Positions 1 through 7,949 of a stretch of DNA of 64,000 nucleotides are shown one piece after another. Positions within the stretch are counted from its first letter, which is position 1. Every line of letters begins with the position of its first letter. Source of the DNA: Buchananella felis (GTDB lineage Bacteria; Actinomycetota; Actinomycetes; Actinomycetales; Actinomycetaceae). The position numbers and the translations under genes are program-made. Location of the stretch: NCBI RefSeq assembly GCF_041380015.1, contig NZ_CP159978.1; one strand, 5' to 3'. The notes below the pieces were generated by a model. The model worked only from the letters and a program-made list of their open reading frames with translations, had not been told where the DNA came from and ran no database searches.

Positions 1-1
1 G

Positions 2-85
2 ACCCCGGCCCAGTCCGCGCTGCTGGAGCTACTTATCGCCCGCGCCGCTTCCTTAAGTGGCGGCCGCGCGGAGGACGCGCAGTAG
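2..85 (+). CDS. Possible C-terminal end of an upstream gene
   Basis: One frame is open from the window edge to a TAG at 83-85 and reads as a plausible helical C-terminus (TPAQSALLELLIARAASLSG, then GRAEDAQ). Leu/Ala helices ending in a short charged tail are typical of real protein ends, but only 27 residues are visible and another frame is also open here. No function can be given. The 86-308 gap that follows holds three copies of the dispersed CGTCG(T/G)CC motif and no other recognisable gene. Confidence 0.3.
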   Translation, partial: TPAQSALLELLIARAASLSGGRAEDAQ

Positions 86-308
86 GAGGATGGACGACGT
101 TCCGCCGGCCCGCCGCAGGCAGCGGCCGCCCACCGCTGGGCCGCTACGTCCGGGCGGCGGGAGGGACGTCGGCCAGCGGCGGTGAGGCGCGCGGGGGCGT
201 CGCTAAACCGGGCGGCGGGAGGAACGTCGGCCAGCAGAAAAACCCGGAGGGTGGCGGGTACTACGCCACGTCCGCCGCGCGCACAACCCGGCGCGGGGGC
301 ACAATTGC

Positions 309-1547
309 TTGGTGACAAGTAGCCCACCCTCCCCGTCCCACTCGCCGAGCTCCACCGCCCGACCCGGCTGGAAGTTCGTCACCTTCGTGGGCGTCCTGAC
401 GGCACTGGGCGCGATCACAACGGACATCTACCTGCCCAGCCTGCCCGAGGTCGCCGCAGACCTGCACACCACCGAGGCGCTGGCCGGCTCCACCATCTCC
501 GTCGTCCTCATGGGGGCCGCAGTGGGCACTCTGCTGGTCGGCGCGCTGAGCGACCGGCTCGGCAGGCGGCGCGCCGCCCTGATGGGAATCAGCCTCCACG
601 TGCTCGCCTCGATCGGCGCCGGATTCGCCGGCTCCATCGAGATGCTGCTGGCGCTGCGCTTCCTGCAGGGATTCGGCAACGCCACCGCCAACGTCTCCGC
701 CATGGCCATCGTGCGCGACCGCTTCACCGGCGCCGCCGCCGCAGCCGTGCTGAGCCGCCTCATGCTGGTAATCGGCGTGGTGCCGCTGCTGGCGCCCTCG
801 CTCGGCGCCATCATCGCCGCCGCCGGGGGCTGGCGCCTGGTCTTCTTCTTCATCGCAGCCTACGGCGCGCTCCTGCTGGTCGCGGTCGGCTTCGTGCTGC
901 CCGAAACCCTGGCGCCCGAGCACCGCTCCCGCAACGTGAAGGAAACCTGGGACGGGTACCGCATCCTGCTGCGCGACTCCCAATTCAGGCTGCTCGCGCT
1001 GCTGCCCGGCCTGTCCTTCGGCGCCATGCTGGCCTACGTGGTGGCCTCCACCTTCGTGGTCCAGGTGGAACTCGGACTGGACAAGGCCCAGTTCTCCATC
1101 TTCTTCGCCGCCATGGGCACCGGCATGATCCTCTTCGCCCAGTTCAACGCCTACCTGGTGCGGCGCGTGGACTCCCTCAACCTGCTGCGCGGCGGCACCA
1201 CCTTCGCCTTCGCCTCCAGCCTCGTGCTGCTCACCGTGGTGCTCAGCGGCAACCGCAACCTGTGGGTGCTGGGGGCGTGCATCTGGCTAGTGCTGGCCGG
1301 CTTCGCCTTCATCGGCCCCAACGCCACCACGCTCGCGCTGGCCAACCACGGCGAGCGCGCCGGGCGCGGCGCGGCCCTCATCCACTCCCTGCAGGCGCTC
1401 GTGGCCGCCCCGATCTCGGCCTCCGTGGGCTTCCTGGGCGGAGACAGCCGGGCCATGGCCCTGGTAATGGCCGCCTCCTTCGGGCTGGCGCTCGCGGTGG
1501 TCCTGCTGGGGGTGCGGCGTTGCCCGCCCAAGCCCCTCCTGCCGTAA
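309..1547 (+). CDS. MFS drug exporter, Bcr/CflA-like
   Basis: A 412-residue integral membrane protein of the major facilitator superfamily, most like the Bcr/CflA drug:proton antiporter subgroup. The first transmembrane segment ends in TDIYLPSLPEVAADL, a hallmark of that subgroup, and the loop 2-3 motif GALSDRLGRRRAALMG follows. About twelve hydrophobic segments are visible, which matches the family in length and topology. The start is either TTG at 309 or GTG at 312; neither has a clear Shine-Dalgarno sequence, so the transcript may be leaderless. It probably exports hydrophobic compounds or small metabolites, but the substrate cannot be read from sequence. It ends 10 nt before prfB. Confidence 0.85.
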   Translation: MVTSSPPSPSHSPSSTARPGWKFVTFVGVLTALGAITTDIYLPSLPEVAADLHTTEALAGSTISVVLMGAAVGTLLVGALSDRLGRRRAALMGISLHVLASIGAGFAGSIEMLLALRFLQGFGNATANVSAMAIVRDRFTGAAAAAVLSRLMLVIGVVPLLAPSLGAIIAAAGGWRLVFFFIAAYGALLLVAVGFVLPETLAPEHRSRNVKETWDGYRILLRDSQFRLLALLPGLSFGAMLAYVVASTFVVQVELGLDKAQFSIFFAAMGTGMILFAQFNAYLVRRVDSLNLLRGGTTFAFASSLVLLTVVLSGNRNLWVLGACIWLVLAGFAFIGPNATTLALANHGERAGRGAALIHSLQALVAAPISASVGFLGGDSRAMALVMAASFGLALAVVLLGVRRCPPKPLLP

Positions 1548-1557
1548 GGTTAGGGCC

Positions 1558-2673
1558 GTGGCTATCGACTTTCCTGCTGAAATCGCGCAACTGCGCCGCA
1601 CCCACGCCTCCATCAGTGCCGTGATTGACCCCGACGCCCTGCGCGCCCAAATCGCCGAGCTCTCCGAGAAGGCGGCCGCCCCCGACCTGTGGGACGACGC
1701 CGCAGCGGCGCAGGCCGTCACCTCCAAGCTCTCCCACGCCCAGAGCGAGCTGGAGCGCCTGAACGACCTGGCCGCCCAGATCGACGACGTCGAGGCGATG
1801 GTGGAGCTGGCAGAGGAAGCCGGGGGAGACGCCGACGTCCTGGCCGAGGCCGAGTCGATGCTCGGCGTCGTCTCCAAGGCCCTGGAGGAGCTGGAGGTGC
1901 GCACGCTCCTGAGCGGCGAGTACGACGAGCGCAACGCCGTGGTCACCATCCGCGCCGGCGCCGGCGGCGTGGACGCCGCCGACTTCGCCGAGATGCTGCT
2001 GCGCATGTACCTGCGCTGGTGCGAGCGCCACGACTACCCGGTCAAGGTGCTCGACACCTCCTACGCCGAAGAGGCCGGCCTGAAGTCCGTCACCTTCGAG
2101 GTCACCGCCCCCTACGCCTACGGCACCCTTTCCGTGGAGGGCGGCACGCACCGCCTGGTGCGCATCAGCCCCTTCGACAATCAGGGCCGCCGCCAGACCT
2201 CCTTCGCGGCGGTCGAGGTGATCCCGCTGATCGAGTCCACCGACCACATCGAGATCCCCGAGTCCGAGCTGAAGGTAGACGTGTTCCGCTCCTCCGGTCC
2301 GGGCGGCCAGTCAGTCAACACCACGGACTCCGCGGTCCGCATGACGCACATCCCCACCGGCATCGTCGTCTCCATGCAGGACGAAAAGTCCCAGATCCAG
2401 AACCGGGCGGCGGCGCTGCGAGTGCTGCAGTCCCGCCTGCTGCTGCTGCGCAAGGCAGAAGAGGACGCCAAGAAGAAGGAACTCGCCGGCGAGATCAAGG
2501 CCTCCTGGGGAGACCAGATGCGCTCCTACGTGCTGCACCCCTACCAGATGGTCAAGGACCTGCGCACCGAGTTCGAGGTCGGCAACACCTCCGGCGTGTT
2601 CGACGGCGACATCGACGGCTTCATCGAGGCCGGCATCCGCTGGCGCAAGAACCAGGAAACCGAGCAGGAGTAA
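1558..2673 (+). CDS. prfB: Peptide chain release factor 2
   Basis: RF2 recognises UGA and UAA stop codons in the ribosomal A site and triggers peptidyl-tRNA hydrolysis. The 371-residue protein has the SPF anticodon-like tripeptide at residues 204-206 and the catalytic GGQ loop at 249-251 (SSGPGGQS). SPF, rather than PxT, separates RF2 from RF1. The gene is one uninterrupted frame from a GTG start, so the programmed +1 frameshift of many bacterial prfB genes is absent, as in many Actinobacteria. A TAAGGT box lies 6 nt upstream of the start and may be the -10 of a leaderless promoter. ftsE follows after a 98-nt gap, the usual actinobacterial order. Confidence 0.97.
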   Translation: MAIDFPAEIAQLRRTHASISAVIDPDALRAQIAELSEKAAAPDLWDDAAAAQAVTSKLSHAQSELERLNDLAAQIDDVEAMVELAEEAGGDADVLAEAESMLGVVSKALEELEVRTLLSGEYDERNAVVTIRAGAGGVDAADFAEMLLRMYLRWCERHDYPVKVLDTSYAEEAGLKSVTFEVTAPYAYGTLSVEGGTHRLVRISPFDNQGRRQTSFAAVEVIPLIESTDHIEIPESELKVDVFRSSGPGGQSVNTTDSAVRMTHIPTGIVVSMQDEKSQIQNRAAALRVLQSRLLLLRKAEEDAKKKELAGEIKASWGDQMRSYVLHPYQMVKDLRTEFEVGNTSGVFDGDIDGFIEAGIRWRKNQETEQE

Positions 2674-2771
2674 TTGATCCCACCCGGCCAAAGGGCCGCG
2701 TTGCGCGTGTTGAAACTGCGGTGAACCGCAAGCCTGCCTACAGTGGCCACAGCCAGGCAGGAGGGGATCCC

Positions 2772-3461
2772 GTGATCCGTTTTGAGAACGTAACCAAGGT
2801 CTATAAACCGGGGGCCGCCCCGGCGCTCAACGGCGTGAACATCGAAATCGAGCGCGGGGACTTCGTCTTCCTGGTCGGTGCCTCCGGCTCCGGCAAGTCC
2901 ACCTTCATGCGTTTGGTGCTGCGCGACGAACTGGCCAGCGCGGGCAAGGTATACGTGCAGGGCAAGGACGTGGCCAGCTTGTCCGTTTGGCGGCTACCCC
3001 ACCTGCGCCGCACGGTTGGCACCGTGTTCCAGGACTTCAAACTGCTGGAAAAGAAGAGCGTCTTCGACAACGTAGCTATCGCACTACAGGTGGTCGGTGC
3101 GCCGCGCCACGAGGTCCTCTCCCGCGTGCCCGAGGTGCTGGAAACCGTGGGCCTGGAGGGCAAGCAGAACCGCCTTCCCCACGAGCTCTCCGGTGGTGAA
3201 CAGCAGCGCGTTGCCATCGCGCGTGCCATCATCAACCGCCCGGCAGTGCTCCTGGCAGACGAGCCCACCGGCAACCTGGACCACGCCACCTCCGTTGGCA
3301 TCATGCGCCTGCTAGACAAGATCAACCGCGCCAACACCACCGTGGTGATGGCAACCCACGACGGCAAGATGGTGGACCAGTTCCGCAAGCGCGTCATCGA
3401 GTTGGAGCAGGGCAAGGTTGTGCGCGACCAGGCCCGCGGCGTCTTCGGCTCGAAGCACTAG
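2772..3461 (+). CDS. ftsE: Cell-division ABC ATPase FtsE
   Basis: FtsE is the cytoplasmic ATPase of the FtsEX complex, which controls peptidoglycan hydrolases at the septum. The 229-residue protein has Walker A GASGSGKST at 36-44, the signature LSGGEQQRVAIARA from residue 139, and Walker B ending in LLADE with Glu164, followed by the D-loop. This matches FtsE in length. The GTG start is chosen because it is preceded by AGGAGG-like sequence (caggaggggatcccgtg); the frame is also open upstream through prfB, but that is a shadow. ftsX begins 11 nt downstream, so the two are an operon. Confidence 0.97.
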   Translation: MIRFENVTKVYKPGAAPALNGVNIEIERGDFVFLVGASGSGKSTFMRLVLRDELASAGKVYVQGKDVASLSVWRLPHLRRTVGTVFQDFKLLEKKSVFDNVAIALQVVGAPRHEVLSRVPEVLETVGLEGKQNRLPHELSGGEQQRVAIARAIINRPAVLLADEPTGNLDHATSVGIMRLLDKINRANTTVVMATHDGKMVDQFRKRVIELEQGKVVRDQARGVFGSKH

Positions 3462-3472
3462 GAGGAACCGAT

Positions 3473-4387
3473 ATGCGACTGCGCGTAATCATCGCCCACA
3501 CCTTCCAGGGCCTGTGGGCCAACAAAGCCATGGCCGTAGGCCTAATGCTGGTGACCCTGGTTTCCTCACTCTTTGCTGGCGCTGCTCTACTACTCAACCT
3601 GCAAACCGGCTACATGCGCGACTCCTGGTTCGACAAGGTGGAAATCACCGCGTTCATGTGCGCCCCAGGCGACCAAGCGGACACGTGTACTCACGGGGAG
3701 GCCACCCAGGAACAGATAGACGCCGTGGCCGCCTTCCTGGCCTCCGACGCGATGAAGCCCTACGTGGCGAACGTGGAATTCGAGGACAAGGACGAGGCCT
3801 TCGCGAACTTCCAGCGCATGTTCAAGGGCACCGACCTGGCCCAGTTCGGCGACAAGGAGGCCCTGCCCGTCAGCTTCCGCATCTCCCTGATCGACCCGCG
3901 CGAATACCGCGTGGTGGCAGAGGAGCTGGTGGGGCGCGACGGCGTGTTCCAGGTGCGCGACCAAAAGGCCGTGGTTGACCCCCTCCTCAACGTGCTCTCC
4001 CGCGCCCAGGGCGTCTCCATCGCCCTGGCCGCCGCGATGGGGCTGGCCGCCGCCATCCTGATCGCCACCACCATCAAGCTCTCCTCCATCTCCCGCCAAA
4101 AGGACGTGGAGATCCTGCGCCTGGTGGGCGCCTCCCGCTGGTTCATCCAGGTGCCCTTCCTCCTGGAGGTCGCCTTCTCCGTGTTGGTAGGCGCCGCCGT
4201 ATCGGTAGGCACCCTCTGGGTGACGGTGCGCTTCTACATCAACTCCTGGCTGGGCGGCTCCTTCACCACCATGCGGTTCGTGGACGCCCGCGACGTGGCC
4301 ATGATGGCCCCCTGGCTGCTGGGCGGGGCGCTGCTGCTGGCCGTCGGGGTGTCCATGATCTCCCTCAACCGGGAAGTGAAGGCCTGA
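3473..4387 (+). CDS. ftsX: Cell-division permease-like protein FtsX
   Basis: FtsX is the membrane partner of FtsE; its large extracellular loop recruits and activates a coiled-coil peptidoglycan hydrolase or hydrolase activator. The 304-residue protein has one N-terminal transmembrane segment (about 20-45), an extracellular domain to about 170, and a C-terminal three-helix FtsX domain with the cytoplasmic stretch SSISRQKDVEILRLVGASRW. A strong AGGAGG sits 7 nt before the ATG. The loop contains two cysteines within about a dozen residues (CAPGDQADTC) that could form a disulfide, an inference. The coiled-coil M23 peptidase that begins 3 nt later is the likely partner. Confidence 0.97.
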   Translation: MRLRVIIAHTFQGLWANKAMAVGLMLVTLVSSLFAGAALLLNLQTGYMRDSWFDKVEITAFMCAPGDQADTCTHGEATQEQIDAVAAFLASDAMKPYVANVEFEDKDEAFANFQRMFKGTDLAQFGDKEALPVSFRISLIDPREYRVVAEELVGRDGVFQVRDQKAVVDPLLNVLSRAQGVSIALAAAMGLAAAILIATTIKLSSISRQKDVEILRLVGASRWFIQVPFLLEVAFSVLVGAAVSVGTLWVTVRFYINSWLGGSFTTMRFVDARDVAMMAPWLLGGALLLAVGVSMISLNREVKA

Positions 4388-4390
4388 GCC

Positions 4391-5731
4391 ATGCGCTCGT
4401 GGGGACCTAAGCGGTGGGCGGCACTGATCGCGGTGCTGGTCCTGGCCCTCGGTGCCCTGTTCACCGTCGCCTGGCCGGCCGTGTCCGACGAGCGCGACGA
4501 CCTGGCCGCCGCCCAGGAGCAAGCGGACAAGGACCGCGCCGCCCTGCGCAACTCCCTGAGCGGCATCGACGCGGAGATCGCCGACGCGATCGTGCGCCTC
4601 AGCGACCTGAACGCCCAGCTGCCGGTGCTGCGCAAGGAACTAGAGGACGCGCAGGACGCGGCGGAGGCCGCCCGGCGCGACCACGCCCAGCTCACCGACC
4701 GCCTCACCCAGGCGCGGGCGGAAAAGGACTCGATCACCCAAGAGATCGCGGCGGGCCAGGAACGCATCGAGCAGGACCGCGCGGTGCTGGCCGACCTGGC
4801 CAAGCGCGCCTACCGGGGCGAGCTCAGCACCAGCCCGCTGGAGATCGCCCTGACCGCCACCACCCCGCAGGAATTCGCCGACAAGGCCGTGGCGGCCGAC
4901 GTGATCACCCGCTCCCGATTGCGCAGCGTGGACGCCGTCTCCGCCGAGGTCACCCAGAACGAGAGCCGCGAAAACCGGCAGGAACTGGTCAGCGGCCAAG
5001 TGGCCGACCTGGAGCAGCAGGCGGCGGCCGCCCTGGCCGACGCCGAGGACAAGGAAGCCGTGGCCGCCCAGAAGCTGCAAGAGGTGGAAACGGCGCAGGC
5101 CGAACAGGCCGCCCTGAACACCCAGCTCAACGGGCAAAAGTCCACCATCGAGGCCCAGCTAGCCGAGGCCGACCAAGCCTACGAGCAGCGCGCCGCCCGC
5201 ATCGCCCAGCTAGACGCGGAAGAAGCCGCAGCTGCAGCAGCCGCTGCGGCGGCGCAGAACAACGCCGCCCCGCCCGCCTCCGGCGGCGCAGGCACCGGAG
5301 GGTCCGGGGGCACCGGCGGTTACGGTGGGAGCGGACTGTTCCGCTACCCGGTAGACGGCAACCCCGAGGTCACCTCCGGATACGGCTGGCGCATCCACCC
5401 GATCCTGGGCTACCCCAAGTTCCACGACGGCGTGGACCTGGGCTCCCCGTGCGGACAGCCCGTCTACGCCATCGAGGCCGGCACCACCTTCGACGTCTAC
5501 TACGACACCGGTGGCGGCAACATGGTCTACATCCACCACGGCAACATCGGCGGCAACAACTACAACTCCGGCTACCTGCACCTGCAGTCCTCCACCGTGG
5601 GCGGCGGGCAGTACGTCAACCGGGGCGACCTGATCGGCTACGTCGGCACCACCGGCCGCTCCAGCGGCTGCCACCTGCACTTCGAGATCTGGAAGAACGG
5701 CGCCACCACCGACCCGCTCGGTTACTACTAG
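4391..5731 (+). CDS. Coiled-coil M23 (LytM-type) peptidase, probable FtsEX partner
   Basis: A 446-residue secreted or membrane-anchored murein endopeptidase-like protein. An N-terminal hydrophobic segment (about 12-31) is followed by a long Ala/Glu/Gln-rich coiled coil (about 35-295), a Gly/Ser-rich linker, and a C-terminal M23 domain. The zinc-ligand motifs are intact: HDGVDLGSPCG (HxxxD) and HLHFEIW (HxH), so the enzyme should be catalytic, unlike degenerate EnvC-type activators. The layout matches EnvC/PcsB-like proteins driven by FtsEX. Its start lies 3 nt after the ftsX stop, a translationally coupled position, so it probably cleaves septal peptidoglycan under FtsEX control. Confidence 0.92.
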   Translation: MRSWGPKRWAALIAVLVLALGALFTVAWPAVSDERDDLAAAQEQADKDRAALRNSLSGIDAEIADAIVRLSDLNAQLPVLRKELEDAQDAAEAARRDHAQLTDRLTQARAEKDSITQEIAAGQERIEQDRAVLADLAKRAYRGELSTSPLEIALTATTPQEFADKAVAADVITRSRLRSVDAVSAEVTQNESRENRQELVSGQVADLEQQAAAALADAEDKEAVAAQKLQEVETAQAEQAALNTQLNGQKSTIEAQLAEADQAYEQRAARIAQLDAEEAAAAAAAAAAQNNAAPPASGGAGTGGSGGTGGYGGSGLFRYPVDGNPEVTSGYGWRIHPILGYPKFHDGVDLGSPCGQPVYAIEAGTTFDVYYDTGGGNMVYIHHGNIGGNNYNSGYLHLQSSTVGGGQYVNRGDLIGYVGTTGRSSGCHLHFEIWKNGATTDPLGYY

Positions 5732-5896
5732 GCCGCCCTCAAGGCCGCTTCGGAGCGGGACGCTCTGTTTGGGCGCCGCATCTCACTGCCGGGAGAACCG
5801 GTTGACGAGGTGGGTTGAAGCCATAGCTGGGCAGGCTACCCGTTTCGCGGGCAGGCACCTGCCTATATGCTGGGAGGTCGATTTAGGAGAAGAGAC

Positions 5897-6403
5897 GTGA
5901 ACAGCAAGAAGATGACGGCCGCTGAGCGCGCCAAGGCGGAGGCCGTGGCCAAGAAGGTGATCGCGCGCAACAAGAAGGCCACCCACGAGTACCACATCGA
6001 GGACCGCTACGAGGCGGGCCTGAGCCTGACCGGCACCGAGGTGAAGGCGCTGCGCGCCGGTCGCGCCTCCCTGGTGGACGGCTGGGTGGAGATCGACCGG
6101 GGAGAGGCCTGGCTGCAGGGCGCCCACATCTCCGAATACGCCCAGGGCACGTGGACCAACCACGCCCCGCGCCGCAAGCGCAAGCTGCTGCTGCACAAGG
6201 ACGAGATCCGCAAGCTCGGCCAGGCCGTGCAGGCCAAGGGCTACACGGTGGTTCCGCTGGAGCTGTACTTCATCGGTGGCCGCGCGAAGGTGGAGATCGC
6301 CCTGGCGCGCGGTAAGCAGGACTGGGACAAGCGCCAGGCGCTGCGGGAGAAGCAGGATGAGCGCGAGGCCCGGCGCGCGATGGCGCAGTTCCGCAAGCGC
6401 TGA
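5897..6403 (+). CDS. smpB: SsrA-binding protein SmpB
   Basis: SmpB binds tmRNA and delivers it to stalled ribosomes in trans-translation. The protein has the SmpB beta-barrel landmarks (ATHEYHIEDRYEAGLSLTGT, VKALRAGRASL, and GYTVVPLELYF) and a basic C-terminal tail (ALREKQDEREARRAMAQFRK) that occupies the decoding centre. The GTG at 5897 is preferred over the in-frame ATG at 5867 because AGGAGA lies 9 nt upstream of it and the resulting 168 residues fit the family. Its RNA partner ssrA follows 190 nt downstream, the common arrangement. Confidence 0.96.
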   Translation: MNSKKMTAAERAKAEAVAKKVIARNKKATHEYHIEDRYEAGLSLTGTEVKALRAGRASLVDGWVEIDRGEAWLQGAHISEYAQGTWTNHAPRRKRKLLLHKDEIRKLGQAVQAKGYTVVPLELYFIGGRAKVEIALARGKQDWDKRQALREKQDEREARRAMAQFRKR

Positions 6404-6552
6404 GGGCCGGCGGCGTCACAAGCGGGGTGACCGGCGGAGCGTCGTCCATGGTGGCGCGGCCGCGCGACCGGCATTCCAGCCGGGCGGCTGGCGGGGCGTC
6501 GTCCATGACGGGACTGCCAGGGGCTGGTCTGGACGGGCGGCGGGAGGCCAGC

Positions 6553-6558
6553 TAGAAT
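6553..6558 (+). promoter_or_regulatory. ssrA promoter -10 box
   Basis: TAGAAT is a good sigma-70-type -10, with a plausible weak -35 (CTGGAC, 6529-6534) 18 bp upstream. Initiation near 6565 would give a short GC-rich 5' leader that is processed off the mature tmRNA. The 6404-6552 gap also holds two GGCGG(n)CGTCGTCC motif copies. Confidence 0.5.
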
Positions 6559-6592
6559 TGAGTGCCCGGTTCCGGCCGGGAAAAACTACATA

Positions 6593-6962
6593 GGGGCTGA
6601 TCGGTTTCGACGACGGTTGTCGTACCAGGGGAAGCGGGTAGAGGATGCACGGTCATCTCTTCAACGCTCCGTGTAAACCAATAGGTGCCGATAACACTCG
6701 CACCGACTTCGCCCTCGCCGCCTGAGCGAGCCTCGAAGTCCGTCAGTCCGGGCGTGCTCCCGTCCCGGATCCTGGCGTCGTCTAGGGAGCCACTGCTGCC
6801 TACCCTCGTTACTGGGGCGGGCGGGACTTTTAGGTAACTGAGCCCGTCGGTGTCCTTGTTCGCGTGAGACACCGGGGCTGAGAAACTCGCTAGCGAACTG
6901 CACCCGGAGAAGTCCTGGGCGCGCACCGTCGGACCGGGGTTCGATTCCCCGCAGCTCCACCA
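6593..6962 (+). ncRNA. ssrA: tmRNA (transfer-messenger RNA)
   Basis: The tRNA-like domain is evident: 5' GGGGCUGAUCGGUUUCGAC pairs with 3' CAGCUCC followed by A-CCA, and a GGUUCGAUUCC T-arm is present. The tag reading frame starts at GCC 6687 and stops at UGA 6723-6725, encoding ADNTRTDFALAA. The terminal ALAA is the usual ClpXP/ClpAP degradation signal, and actinobacterial tags commonly end in similar sequences. The length, about 370 nt, is normal. Together with SmpB it rescues ribosomes stalled on broken messages. The gene's 3' end borders the accessory region. Confidence 0.96.
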
Positions 6963-6972
6963 ACAACGCAGG

Positions 6973-7002
6973 CGAGCGGAGAGCATTCATGCTCTCCGCT
7001 CG
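6973..7002 (+). terminator. ssrA terminator
   Basis: A perfect 14-bp stem (CGAGCGGAGAGCAT and its complement) with a 2-nt loop is followed by a T-rich run, a good Rho-independent terminator just past the tmRNA CCA end. Confidence 0.85.
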
Positions 7003-7064
7003 TTTGTTTGTGTGTACCGCCCCGGGCGAGCTCGCTCGCGCCGGGGAGAGGACACACAAACAAA
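7003..7064. repeat. Second hairpin after ssrA
   Basis: TTTGTTTGTGTGT (7003-7015) pairs perfectly with its complement at 7052-7064, enclosing an inner GC-rich stem. The T-run of the ssrA terminator is the 5' arm, so the two hairpins are mutually exclusive over those bases. It could be a bidirectional terminator or a processing site. Confidence 0.5.
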
Positions 7065-7105
7065 CCGGGGTAGCGCGTGCGCGCTATCCCGAGCCTAGGC
7101 AGTTG

Positions 7106-7305
7106 GTTGAAAGGCGACCGTCAGGGCGCCTGAACACAAGCTGCGCTCACCCGAGGCAATTGCAGCTTGTTGAAAGTCGTCCCGTAGGGGCGGCTGAACA
7201 CCAGCGGGGCTTCCGGCGCTATCCCGAGAGCATCCCCGCCCCCCAAGCTCGCAAATGCTGCAACGGGGTACATGCGACCGCTTGGTGTCGCGCTCCCGAT
7301 CGGTC
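7106..7305 (+). repeat. Dispersed repeat, copy A (truncated palindromic element plus leader)
   Basis: This holds two imperfect 32-33-nt units starting GTTGAAAG and ending CTGAACAC (7106-7137 and 7169-7201), then the 41-nt left arm of a palindromic element (7240-7280) and its 20-nt loop (7281-7300). Only the first 5 nt of the right arm remain before the sequence turns into recombinase coding DNA. The segment from about 7172 matches copy B at about 16115 over more than 130 bp. Confidence 0.7.
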
Positions 7306-7949
7306 TTCTGGGCCTCTAGCGCGTTCATGGCGTCGGCGGTTATCGAGTTGAAGATGCCCTGGGAGATCGCCTTGACGAAGTTGACGAGCTTGGCCTCCAC
7401 GTCTGTCCGACGGGCTTCAAGTGCCTTGAGGATCTCGTCGCCGCGCCCGTGTGTCTGCTTGTAGTGGTCGGCGAGGTCCACAGCGAGTGAGGCGAGCATA
7501 TCGGGCTCGGCGAGGAAAGATTCCACGATCTCCTCGACGCGTGCCTCGATCTCGTCCTTGCGCACCGTCTTCGCCGTGCACTGCTTCTTCCTCTGATTGA
7601 GGCAGTAGTAGTAGCGGTACTTCCGCCCGGTCTTCGAGGTGCCCGAGACGCCTTCCATCGGCCCGCCGCACGTGAGGCAGTAGGCGTGGCCAGTGAGCCA
7701 GTAGTCGGGAGCGTCGTCGCCTTGCGCCGCGAGCTCAGCCTTCGTCTTCGCGCCGCGACGCTTGTTGATCGCGAACCTGCGTTGCACCTCCTCAAACACG
7801 TCGTCCTCGACGAGGCGAGCCATACCGTCCTCAATGACATAGCCGCCATAGGAGTACTCGCCGATGTAGGCGCGGTTCTTCAGGATCTTGTTCAGATTCT
7901 TCGGCGTGAAGCGGTACCCGCGAGTGGTGCGCACGCCCTGCGCGTTGAG
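7306..7949 (-). pseudogene. Large serine recombinase fragment
   Basis: The minus-strand translation shows the middle of a large serine recombinase: a recombinase domain (RGYRFTPKNLNKILKNRAYI), a zinc ribbon (CLTCGGPMEG ... YYYCLNQRKKQCTAKTVRKDE) and the start of the coiled coil. The catalytic resolvase domain with the active serine is missing, because the 5' side is cut at 7950 by an IS3-type element. The 3' end is replaced at 7306 by the dispersed repeat. Such enzymes integrate phages and ICEs, so this is probably the remnant of an element that once occupied the region. It cannot be functional. Confidence 0.85.

Noticed and set aside
1558..1640. Programmed +1 frameshift in prfB
   Set aside because: The frame is continuous with no internal UGA at the usual site.
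1689..2771. Long open frame overlapping prfB ahead of ftsE
   Set aside because: Composition is Arg/Gly-rich shadow sequence; the real prfB frame has all RF2 motifs and FtsE homology begins only at 2772.
7106..7201. CRISPR-like pattern: two 32-33-nt units 63 nt apart
   Set aside because: The two units differ at many positions, the sequence between them repeats parts of the flanks, there are only two units, and no cas genes are near. A degraded dispersed repeat explains it better.
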